Assembly (NCBI GenBank): GCA_910585215.1
Contig: CAJUDQ010000009.1
Location: 90,649 to 104,118, forward strand
From: an uncultured Lachnospiraceae bacterium
GTDB lineage: Bacteria; Bacillota; Clostridia; Lachnospirales; Lachnospiraceae
Direction of reading: 5' to 3'
DNA length: 13,470 bases
Each line of letters starts with the position of its first letter. The first letter of the stretch is position 1. Shown here piece by piece: positions 7,091-13,470 of this stretch. The notes under the pieces are model-generated. The model ran no database searches, was not told the DNA's origin, and worked only from the letters and a program-made list of their open reading frames with translations. A program made the position numbers and the translations under genes.

Positions 7091-7093
7091 AAT

Positions 7094-8365
7094 TTATACT
7101 TCGTCAATTGCTTTTCCAATATCTGTACGCATATATTTATTGTCAAAACAGACAAGCTTTGTCGCCTCATAGGCATTTTCTCTTGCAGCTTTCAGATTCT
7201 CACCCTTGGCTACAACACCGAGTACACGCCCTCCGTTTGTCACAATATCACTGCCGTCAAGTTTGGTTCCTGCATGGAATACATAATAACCCTCTTTATT
7301 TTGAAACTGTTCCAGACCGGTAATTTTATATCCCTTGTCATAATGCTCCGGATATCCATCGGAAGCCAGTACAACACAGACTGCCGCATTATCCTCAAAC
7401 TGTAAATCTATTTTATTCAGGGTTCCTTCCATACATGCCTGAAAAACTTCCACAATATCATTCTTCATTCTTGGAAGAACCACTTGTGTTTCAGGGTCCC
7501 CAAATCTGGCATTGTATTCCAGTACCTTTGGTCCCTGCTCTGTCAATATCAGCCCGAAGAAAATAATTCCCTTAAACTCTCTTCCCTCCGCTGCCATTGC
7601 ATCCACTGTTTTTTGATAAACATGCTCCTTGCAGAAACTGTTTATCTCCTCTGTATAGAAAGGACTTGGTGAAAATGTTCCCATTCCTCCGGTATTCAGC
7701 CCTTCATCATTATCTTTTGCCCTCTTATGGTCCTGAGCAGATGTCATAATTTTAATTGTATGTCCATCTACAAAAGAAAGTACAGATACCTCTCTGCCGA
7801 TTAGAAATTCTTCAACTACAATGGTAGCACCTGCATCTCCAAACTGTTTGTCCAGCATAAGCGTTTTCACGGCATCTTCCGCCTCTTCTTTTGTATTACA
7901 GATTAATGCACCCTTGCCAAGTGCCAGCCCGTCAGCTTTCACAACAATCGGATATTTGGAATGTCTCAAATATTCAAGTGCCTGCTCCGGTGTATGAAAG
8001 GTCTCATACTCGGCGGTAGGTATATGATATTTCTTCATCAAATCCTTCGAAAAAGCCTTGGAACCCTCCAGTATCGCAGCATTTTTACATGGACCAAATA
8101 CTTTCAAGCCCTCTGCCTCAAATGCATCCACAATCCCTCCTACAAGAGGCTCATCCATACCAATTACTGTAAGGTCTATATTCTCTTCCTTTGCAAATGC
8201 AGTCAATTTGTCAAACTCCATTGCCCCGATATTTACACACTCAGCCACCTCGCTGATTCCGGCATTGCCAGGTGCGCAGTATATTTTATCAACCTTTGGG
8301 CTCTGAGCTACTTTCCATGCAATCGCATGTTCGCGTCCGCCGCTGCCCACAATTAAAACCTTCAT
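7094..8365 (-). CDS. purD: Phosphoribosylamine-glycine ligase (GAR synthetase)
   Basis: PurD joins phosphoribosylamine and glycine using ATP, the second step of IMP synthesis. At 423 aa it has the usual length. The N-terminal Rossmann-like motif MKVLIVGSGGREHAIAWK is intact. The ATP-grasp core shows VVKADGLALGKG (141-152), NTGGMGTFSP (224-233) and the metal-binding VLEYNARFGDPETQ (281-294). It is the last gene of the pur operon, 53 bases after purN, with AGGAGGA just before the ATG. The cytosolic product is expected to be active; no defect is visible. Confidence 0.97.
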   Translation of the reverse strand: MKVLIVGSGGREHAIAWKVAQSPKVDKIYCAPGNAGISEVAECVNIGAMEFDKLTAFAKEENIDLTVIGMDEPLVGGIVDAFEAEGLKVFGPCKNAAILEGSKAFSKDLMKKYHIPTAEYETFHTPEQALEYLRHSKYPIVVKADGLALGKGALICNTKEEAEDAVKTLMLDKQFGDAGATIVVEEFLIGREVSVLSFVDGHTIKIMTSAQDHKRAKDNDEGLNTGGMGTFSPSPFYTEEINSFCKEHVYQKTVDAMAAEGREFKGIIFFGLILTEQGPKVLEYNARFGDPETQVVLPRMKNDIVEVFQACMEGTLNKIDLQFEDNAAVCVVLASDGYPEHYDKGYKITGLEQFQNKEGYYVFHAGTKLDGSDIVTNGGRVLGVVAKGENLKAARENAYEATKLVCFDNKYMRTDIGKAIDEV

Positions 8366-8418
8366 AATTTATCCTCCTGTCTGTCTCTATACTTTTCTGG
8401 AAAATTGTTCCTTATTTC

Positions 8419-9057
8419 TTACTGCGCCGCATGCAATTTGCCCTTTACATATCCATTTACAACTTCAATTCTGTCATTTGCAATTTCATCAATTGCTTTT
8501 GGCAGAATCATCCATTCAGCCTGTTCCATTACACGGCGCTGCAGGGTTTCTGGTGTATCATTTTCCAAAACTTCTACTGATTTCTGAAAAATAATTGGTC
8601 CTGTATCCGTGCCAGCATCTACAAAATGACAGGTAGCACCAGTAAGCTTTACTCCTCTTTTTAAAACCTCCTCATGAACTTTCAGCCCATAATAGCCTTT
8701 TCCGCAAAATGCGGGAATCAAAGAGGGATGTATGTTAATAATCTTATTTGTATATTTTTTTATCAGAGTTTCCGGCAAGACAACAAGACATCCGGCCAGA
8801 ACAATTAAATCCAGACTGCGACTGTCAATAAAGTCTGTCAATGCCTGATTAAACTGTTCTCTGTCCTCATAATCCTTCGGAGAAATACAGACTGCCTCAA
8901 TACCCGCCTGCTTTGCTCTTTCAAGTGCATACGCCTTTTTATTGTTGCTTACCACTACTGCAATCTCTGTATTTGTAATGGTTCCATCTGCAATACTGTC
9001 TATAATTGCCTGAAGATTTGTACCTCCACCGGATACCATGACTCCGATTCTCAGCAT
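8419..9057 (-). CDS. purN: Phosphoribosylglycinamide formyltransferase (10-formyl-THF dependent)
   Basis: PurN transfers a formyl group from 10-formyltetrahydrofolate to GAR. The 212-aa product starts with the substrate phosphate loop VMVSGGGTNLQA (7-18). It carries the catalytic set N108 and H110 in INIHPSLIPAF, with D151 in AGTDTGPI as the third residue. It overlaps purM by seven bases (ATG at 9055-9057, purM TGA at 9051-9053), with AGGAG inside the end of purM, so translation is probably coupled. It supplies the substrate of the FGAM synthetase, whose gene (purL or purQLS) is not in the window. Confidence 0.97.
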   Translation of the reverse strand: MLRIGVMVSGGGTNLQAIIDSIADGTITNTEIAVVVSNNKKAYALERAKQAGIEAVCISPKDYEDREQFNQALTDFIDSRSLDLIVLAGCLVVLPETLIKKYTNKIINIHPSLIPAFCGKGYYGLKVHEEVLKRGVKLTGATCHFVDAGTDTGPIIFQKSVEVLENDTPETLQRRVMEQAEWMILPKAIDEIANDRIEVVNGYVKGKLHAAQ

Positions 9058-10076
9058 AAAACAACTCCTTTTTCTCCGGCTTTTACAGAACCGATTATAT
9101 AGGCTGCTTCATCTGCGGACTTTAATGCCTCGATTGTTTTATCTGCATCTTCCTCAGCAACTGCCAGAACCATGCCAATGCCCATATTAAAAGTATTGTA
9201 CATCATATGTTCCTCAATATCACCGTCTACAGAAAGCATTTTAAAGATAGGAGGCACCTCATAGCTGTTTTTGTTGACAACTGCCTGTACACCGTCGTGC
9301 AACATTCTTGGAATATTTTCATAAAAGCCTCCTCCTGTAATATGACTGCAGCCCTTTACATGAACACCTGCTGCTTTTACAGACTTCATTGCTTTTACAT
9401 AAATTTTTGTAGGGGTAATCAGCGTTTCTCCAAGAGTAGCACCAAGAGAGTCATAATATGTATTTACAGCCTCCTCTGTCATTTTAAATACGTTTCTGAC
9501 AAGTGAAAAGCCATTGCTGTGCACACCACTAGAAGCAATTCCTATCAGTACATCCCCTTTTTTTATTTCCTCGCCTGTAATTAAGTCCTTTTTGTCTGCA
9601 ACACCTACAGTAAAGCCTGCAAGGTCATATTCCTCCTTTGGATAGAAGCCAGGCATCTCTGCTGTCTCCCCTCCAATCAAAGCCGCACCTGACATGACAC
9701 AACCCTGTGCAATACCACTTACAATTGTTGCAATTTTCTCAGGGTCATTTTTACCACATGCAATATAATCAAGGAAAAACAATGGTTCGCCTCCGGCGCA
9801 AATCACGTCATTGACGCACATTGCAACACAGTCAATGCCCACTGTATCGTGCTTATTTAAAAGAAATGCCAGTTTCAGTTTTGTTCCAACCCCGTCTGTT
9901 CCAGACAGCAGAATTGGCTCCTTCATATCCTTAAAGTTGCTGATATCAAAGGCACCTGAGAAACCACCGATTCCTCCTAGTACTTCTGAACGCATTGTCT
10001 TTTGTATATGTTTCTTCATAAGCTCAACAGACTGATACCCTGCCTCAATGTCTACGCCGGCTTTTTTGTAATCCAT
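9051..10076 (-). CDS. purM: Phosphoribosylformylglycinamidine cyclo-ligase (AIR synthetase)
   Basis: PurM closes the imidazole ring, turning FGAM into AIR with ATP. The 341-aa product has the family's usual length. It shows the N-terminal GGIGGFSGAFD loop, the ATP-binding SGTDGVGTKLKLA, then GIDCVAMCVNDVICAGGEPLFFLDYIA (in two parts: metal and nucleotide binding) and GGETAEMPGFY. GAGGAG stands shortly before the ATG. It lies 48 bases after purE and overlaps purN, in keeping with one transcript. Its product AIR is carboxylated and then used by PurE. Confidence 0.97.
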   Translation of the reverse strand: MDYKKAGVDIEAGYQSVELMKKHIQKTMRSEVLGGIGGFSGAFDISNFKDMKEPILLSGTDGVGTKLKLAFLLNKHDTVGIDCVAMCVNDVICAGGEPLFFLDYIACGKNDPEKIATIVSGIAQGCVMSGAALIGGETAEMPGFYPKEEYDLAGFTVGVADKKDLITGEEIKKGDVLIGIASSGVHSNGFSLVRNVFKMTEEAVNTYYDSLGATLGETLITPTKIYVKAMKSVKAAGVHVKGCSHITGGGFYENIPRMLHDGVQAVVNKNSYEVPPIFKMLSVDGDIEEHMMYNTFNMGIGMVLAVAEEDADKTIEALKSADEAAYIIGSVKAGEKGVVLC

Positions 10077-10124
10077 AATTAGCTCCTCGTCTTTCTTAAA
10101 ATTAATTTTTACTGGAAAACATAT

Positions 10125-10628
10125 CTATACATAATTTTTATGTCCTGTTTTTTCCAGCCTTTCTTTCTTTGCCACGACAGTTTCCTTCATTTTTTCAGAA
10201 TAAGCCCGAAGTTTGTCTAAAAGCTCTGAATCAGAAGTCGCAAGAATCTTTGCTGCCAGTAAACCGGCATTTAATCCACCGTCAATTGCTACAGTGGCAA
10301 CGGGTATTCCCGACGGCATCTGCACGATGGAATAAAGAGAATCTACACCACCGAGTGATTTTGTGTGAATAGGAACGCCGATAACTGGCATTGGAAATAA
10401 TGCTGCACACATCCCTGGTAAATGCGCTGCTCCGCCTGCGCCTGCAATAATTACTTTTATTCCCTTTGACTCTGCGGATTTTGCATAGTCATAGAATATA
10501 TCCGGCATTCTGTGAGCGGAAATAATTGTCATTTCATAATCTATTCCCAATTCCTCCAGTATGTCGGCGGCTTTGCTCATAATACCAAGGTCTGAATCGC
10601 TGCCCATTACAATACCAACTTTTGCCAT
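10125..10628 (-). CDS. purE: N5-carboxyaminoimidazole ribonucleotide mutase, PurE
   Basis: PurE moves the carboxyl group of N5-CAIR to give CAIR. The 167-aa product has the class I motifs GSDSD near the N terminus, SAHRMP with the catalytic histidine, AGAGGAAHLPGM and GVPIHTKSLGGVDSL. Class I enzymes normally work with PurK, which is not in this window. The start is set at ATG 10628: AGGAG precedes it at good spacing and MAKVGIVMGSDSD fits the family. An in-frame ATG at 10670 lies almost at the predicted transcription start and would add 14 atypical residues. It is the first gene of the pur operon. Confidence 0.95.
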   Translation of the reverse strand: MAKVGIVMGSDSDLGIMSKAADILEELGIDYEMTIISAHRMPDIFYDYAKSAESKGIKVIIAGAGGAAHLPGMCAALFPMPVIGVPIHTKSLGGVDSLYSIVQMPSGIPVATVAIDGGLNAGLLAAKILATSDSELLDKLRAYSEKMKETVVAKKERLEKTGHKNYV

Positions 10629-10675
10629 GTTTCTATCTCCTTTTTTGTATTGTTCATAAATTTTATCCATGCCTT

Positions 10676-10704
10676 ATTGTACTTCATATCATTTTGCAAG
10701 TCAA
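10676..10704 (-). promoter_or_regulatory. Sigma-A promoter of the purE-purM-purN-purD operon
   Basis: On the minus strand, TTGACT (-35, 10699-10704) is followed after exactly 17 bases by TACAAT (-10, 10676-10681). Each box has five of six consensus bases. Transcription would start near 10669, leaving a leader of about 40 bases before ATG 10628. The leader is too short to hold a purine riboswitch, and no PurR-type box pair is recognised. Confidence 0.8.
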
Positions 10705-10798
10705 CATTTTTATAGGAATTTTACAAGAAGGGAAGATTTTGGATAAAAAAATTTTTACTTTCAAATAACATAAAATTTCCTGTCACTGTAAATAATGA

Positions 10799-10842
10799 TA
10801 GATATTTCCTGTGTTTTATGATATACTATTTTCCTTAAGGAA
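10799..10842 (+). promoter_or_regulatory. Promoter and palindrome upstream of the 203-aa gene
   Basis: A TATACT -10 box lies at 10822-10827, with TAGATA (four of six matches) 17 bases upstream at 10799-10804. Directly after it, at 10831-10842, is the perfect 12-bp palindrome TTCCTTAAGGAA, covering the expected start point near 10834, a position where an operator could act. ATTTCCTGT also occurs twice, at 10775-10783 and 10804-10812. The promoter is plausible; the operator role is conjecture. Confidence 0.5.
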
Positions 10843-10898
10843 GATATATCACAAAGAAATAATTATAATTAAGATACAAAATAAAGGAGGAAAGTACC

Positions 10899-11510
10899 AT
10901 GAATTTAAAGGAATCTTATCGCTATGCAAATTATCTGGACAGTCTTTTAAACAGCGCGTATATGTACCTTGGCAATAAAGGATTTGTCACTACTACAAAA
11001 CAGAATCATCTGCGTTCAAAGGCAAACAGGGAGGCAGAGGATGAACTTATGGATGTGCAGAAGCCATTTGATGTAGATTTTACACCAAACAACATTATTG
11101 ATTTTGTCGTAAAGGTTCTGACTGAAAAAGAAGCCCTTACAAACGCCATTGCAGCCGCCAAAGCCGGTACTGAAATTAATATTGACAACGCAGTTGCAAT
11201 GAATAAAAAGAAACAGGGATTTGTCTATATATTAAATGGAATTGTAAATTTAAAGCCGACAGAAAAAACAGTTACAGGGCGCGCTTATAAGTTTGATATT
11301 AATAACGAGCAGAAGCCTTATGTCTATGATATTACAGAAACCACTACGATTGATTTCGACCGCAATGATGTAAAGGCGTTAATTCGTAAATATAATAAGG
11401 AATGCGACGAGATATCTGCAAAACTGGACGCAATTGAAATTAATACGGAAGTTTCGTTTGTGCCCCGTTGGGATGTGAATGATGTGTTTGAAGACATTGT
11501 AATGGAATAA
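10899..11510 (+). CDS. Hypothetical protein, 203 aa, coiled-coil segments
   Basis: I do not recognise a named family with confidence. The product has no signal peptide or membrane segment and is probably cytosolic. It has predicted helical or coiled stretches at about 65-95 and 155-180, and a polar middle part. Residue 150 onward begins with TIDFDRNDVKALIRKYNKE, and the C terminus ends VSFVPRWDVNDVFEDIVME. AAGGAGG (10884-10890) stands eight bases before the ATG, so the start is secure. It is the only plus-strand gene here, divergent from purE with its own likely promoter. A putative mobile element begins 11 bases after its stop. I have a vague memory of similar proteins in Clostridia and their prophages, but the sequence alone does not show a phage link. 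Confidence 0.85.
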   Translation: MNLKESYRYANYLDSLLNSAYMYLGNKGFVTTTKQNHLRSKANREAEDELMDVQKPFDVDFTPNNIIDFVVKVLTEKEALTNAIAAAKAGTEINIDNAVAMNKKKQGFVYILNGIVNLKPTEKTVTGRAYKFDINNEQKPYVYDITETTTIDFDRNDVKALIRKYNKECDEISAKLDAIEINTEVSFVPRWDVNDVFEDIVME

Positions 11511-11521
11511 ACTACTGAAAA

Positions 11522-11561
11522 TATCAGGCATTTGAAACAGGGCTGAAATGGATTTTACAAT
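11522..11561 (+). repeat. Left terminal inverted repeat
   Basis: This is the left 40-bp end, pairing with 11999-12038. Its first 19 bases are identical to the partner; mismatches are at offsets 20-21, 27 and 29-32. It starts 11 bases after the stop codon of the upstream plus-strand gene, so it may also affect the 3' end of that transcript. Confidence 0.8.
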
Positions 11562-11998
11562 GGTCTGCCGGTTCAGATGCAGATGAACTGTAACGCTGCA
11601 AGGATGACATTATCCAGAAAATGTTAAAAAAATGACAAACAATAAAATATGCATAATGCAGATATCATGATAGATATAATATACATAACGAACAATGTAT
11701 AATCCCAAGTAATAGGCCATAATATAAAGGATATTATGAAATGATTACTCTGTCTGGTTATTCGCACCGCAATTTGTCCTTTCACAATTTTGTATTTTTG
11801 ATCATTTGATATATTGCTGTTTCGTAATTTTGCAACGTGCTTTGTTATTCGCAATAATTGGACACAGGCTGAATATCCTGTGATAAAATCCGGACTCAAT
11901 ATTCTCCAAAACATTAAAATTTTTCTTTTGAAAACTTCAGTTGTAAAAATCTGATTCGAAGAATTTGTATTTTTATTAACAGAAGCAAATTGGTCGAG

Positions 11999-12038
11999 AT
12001 TGTAAATGATAGTTCAGTTCTGTTTCAAATGCCTGATA
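11999..12038 (-). repeat. Right terminal inverted repeat
   Basis: This is the right 40-bp end, the reverse complement of 11522-11561 at 33 of 40 positions. Outside it the sequence becomes a simple A/T tract up to the hairpin at 12072. Confidence 0.8.
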
Positions 12039-12071
12039 ATTATAAAAATAAAAATTTAGTTATATAAACTA

Positions 12072-12103
12072 GAAGGAATCTTTCATTTATGAAAAATTCC
12101 TTC
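12072..12103 (-). terminator. Hairpin downstream of the M29 aminopeptidase gene
   Basis: GAAGGAAT (12072-12079) pairs with ATTCCTTC (12096-12103). After one mismatch, TTTCA pairs with TGAAA around a four-base loop. The hairpin lies 18 bases beyond the aminopeptidase stop codon. Only a weak T-rich tract (TAGTTTATAT) follows on the minus strand, so termination is likely but not textbook. Confidence 0.5.
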
Positions 12104-12121
12104 CGGTTCACTTATTCCTCC

Positions 12122-13470
12122 CTACTCCAGCCCTCTGTTCAACTCTTCTGTTCCTTCCAGTACAAATCTTCCATTTAAAATAATAGGTATCACTTCGCCA
12201 TCCTTTTTCACTGCAGATATTTCCCCAATTTCATCATATGGAATTGTTATATCCGTATGGCATCCAAAATATGCTTTTGATGCATCCTCTTTTCTTAATA
12301 TACTTATCTCATTATCTTTCGCAATTATTCTTTTTCCGTCAGGATTAAACGTCTCCTCGTCTTCCTCATGGCTGTAACACGTATCGCCCACTGCAAAATG
12401 AGGTCCCATTTTTTCCACAATCAAAATCGGCATTTTATACACAATATCATATTTATTTGCCATTGTATACGCCGTTGTATTGGTTCCTATTGCAAATTCC
12501 CCAATCGGCAGCTTTTCATGAAATCTCAATAAATTATCCCGAATGTATTTCTGGTTTTCCTCTTCGTCTTTAAAATTATCACAACAGAAACTTTCTGTCT
12601 GCCCGTCTTTAAAATTAATTTTCAAATTTTCAAACTTTAATCCGTTTAAATATACTTCGCTTACATTCAAAACCCCTTCTGTTCCTGTCAGAACAGGTGA
12701 AGTGAACACCTCGCCCAGAGGAATATTTACATCTGCAAGACAGTTTTCAAAATTTGTTTCTTTTTCAGGATTTTGAATCGTATGCATCATAATCTTTATA
12801 TCCGTACAATTCCCGTTTTGTCCTTTTACTTTTACATATTCTGCTTTATCCAACGCATCAATAATTGCTTTTTGTGCTTTTTCATAAATCTTCTGGTCCA
12901 GATTATTTATCTTTATGGTATCACGGAAAATATTTTCATAATCCTTGCCGATTTCCGCAATTGGATACGCAATAATTGTAAAGCTTCGTTCCTCTCCTTT
13001 AATATACTGATAATATATCTGAAGATATTCATTACTATAAAAAACGTCAAGCTTTTGCTGCTTTTCTGTCAATGAAACAGCCTCCGCTTTATTGACAGGC
13101 TCAAATGGGTTTTCTCCAAAGGTTTCAATTACCGCCGGTCCCGCCATAAGGTCCGCCAGCTCTTTATTTTCCTCAAACGCATTTTTAACAACCTCAAGCT
13201 TTCTGTTGACAATCGCCTTGTCCATAAATAACCCGTGGTCATTTCTATGGTCATACAGATACTGCCGATTCGCCGGAGTGCTGTCTACCCCTGACATTCG
13301 AATCACTGTTTTTAATCCCATTTTTTCAAATTGTCTGACAGCGGCTCTGACCATTCTTTCAAATCCTACAGAATATCGAACCTCCACGGTTCCCTTTTTG
13401 GATAAATCCTTTTTTGCAAGAACAAATCCTCTGCGGTAGCCCTCTGTATAGGTCTGCGCCATTTTCTCTA
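12122..13470 (-). CDS. M29-family metalloaminopeptidase, 5' end beyond the window
   Basis: This is the C-terminal part (at least 448 residues) of a cytosolic M29 (AmpS/PepS/AmpT-type) aminopeptidase, which removes N-terminal residues from peptides with two metal ions. Numbering from M at 13462, the metal ligands stand at E251 (GEVFTSP), E322 (IGEFAIGTN), H355 (EKMGPHFAVGD), H402 and D404 (GCHTDITIP), with Y363 as the likely catalytic tyrosine. The frame stays open to the window edge (Glu-Lys before that Met) and no ribosome binding site precedes the ATG, so that Met is probably internal. Lachnospiraceae homologues I recall carry a long N-terminal extension before a TYTEGY segment like this one. 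The active-site set looks complete. Confidence 0.92.
   Translation of the reverse strand, partial: EKMAQTYTEGYRRGFVLAKKDLSKKGTVEVRYSVGFERMVRAAVRQFEKMGLKTVIRMSGVDSTPANRQYLYDHRNDHGLFMDKAIVNRKLEVVKNAFEENKELADLMAGPAVIETFGENPFEPVNKAEAVSLTEKQQKLDVFYSNEYLQIYYQYIKGEERSFTIIAYPIAEIGKDYENIFRDTIKINNLDQKIYEKAQKAIIDALDKAEYVKVKGQNGNCTDIKIMMHTIQNPEKETNFENCLADVNIPLGEVFTSPVLTGTEGVLNVSEVYLNGLKFENLKINFKDGQTESFCCDNFKDEEENQKYIRDNLLRFHEKLPIGEFAIGTNTTAYTMANKYDIVYKMPILIVEKMGPHFAVGDTCYSHEEDEETFNPDGKRIIAKDNEISILRKEDASKAYFGCHTDITIPYDEIGEISAVKKDGEVIPIILNGRFVLEGTEELNRGLE

Larger units (their letters stand above)
11522..12038. mobile_element. MITE-like element with 40-bp terminal inverted repeats
   Basis: The outermost 19 bases, TATCAGGCATTTGAAACAG (11522-11540), recur exactly in reverse complement at 12020-12038. 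The match continues inward with gaps of mismatch (CTGAA, then TTTACAAT) to 11561 and 11999, for 33 of 40 identical positions. If the true ends are TCAGG, each side is flanked by TA, as in target-site duplications of IS630/Tc1-mariner-type elements. The interior is AT-rich and has no recognisable transposase. This fits a non-autonomous element moved in trans, or a decayed insertion sequence. It also accounts for the gene-free stretch between 11511 and 12071. Confidence 0.7.

Noticed and set aside
10629..10898. Possible purine riboswitch or PurR box before purE
   Set aside because: The leader after the predicted start is only about 40 bases, and no purine-aptamer core or CGAA...TTCG pair could be found.
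11624..11914. Open frame of 96 codons on the minus strand inside the repeat-flanked element, with a hydrophobic C-terminal half
   Set aside because: No ribosome binding site precedes its ATG and no family is recognisable. Hydrophobic residues are expected by chance from such T-rich DNA. It is kept as non-coding interior of the element.

Overview
The window reads as a contig end from a low-GC Gram-positive anaerobe, most likely a Lachnospiraceae-type member of the Clostridia. The grounds are AT-rich DNA with strong AGGAGG ribosome binding sites, a ClpC-type chaperone, a compact purE-purM-purN-purD cluster, a long-form M29 aminopeptidase and cohesin/dockerin surface proteins. Nothing in the window fixes the genus. 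Positions 6-39 match the Illumina TruSeq read-2 adapter and are not genomic.

Nearly everything is on the minus strand. From left to right: a small conserved protein of unknown function (49-465); a stand-alone ClpC unfoldase (620-3070 or 3079); a two-gene surface operon made of a membrane-anchored cohesin protein (3158-4798) and, upstream of it in transcription, a secreted SH3b/glucosaminidase-like enzyme ending in a dockerin (4818-6989); two stacked hairpins (7006-7090); then the purine biosynthesis operon purE-purM-purN-purD (7094-10628), driven by a clear sigma-A promoter at 10676-10704. A divergent plus-strand gene of unknown function lies at 10899-11510. It is followed by a 517-bp AT-rich segment with 40-bp imperfect terminal inverted repeats (11522-12038), which looks like a MITE or non-autonomous mobile element. 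A hairpin and the 3' part of an M29 aminopeptidase gene, which runs off the right edge, complete the window.

The most interesting unit is the cohesin/dockerin pair. One gene encodes a predicted wall hydrolase carrying a dockerin. The next gene, 19 bases downstream, encodes a cohesin held in the membrane by a C-terminal helix with a very acidic cytosolic tail. Together they suggest a dedicated two-part, non-cellulosomal system that docks a peptidoglycan hydrolase on the cell surface. The pur genes supply four steps of IMP synthesis (GAR synthetase, GAR transformylase, AIR synthetase, N5-CAIR mutase); the remaining pur genes must lie elsewhere. Two genes (138-aa protein and clpC) have leaders built from tandem 17- or 18-nt purine-rich units.
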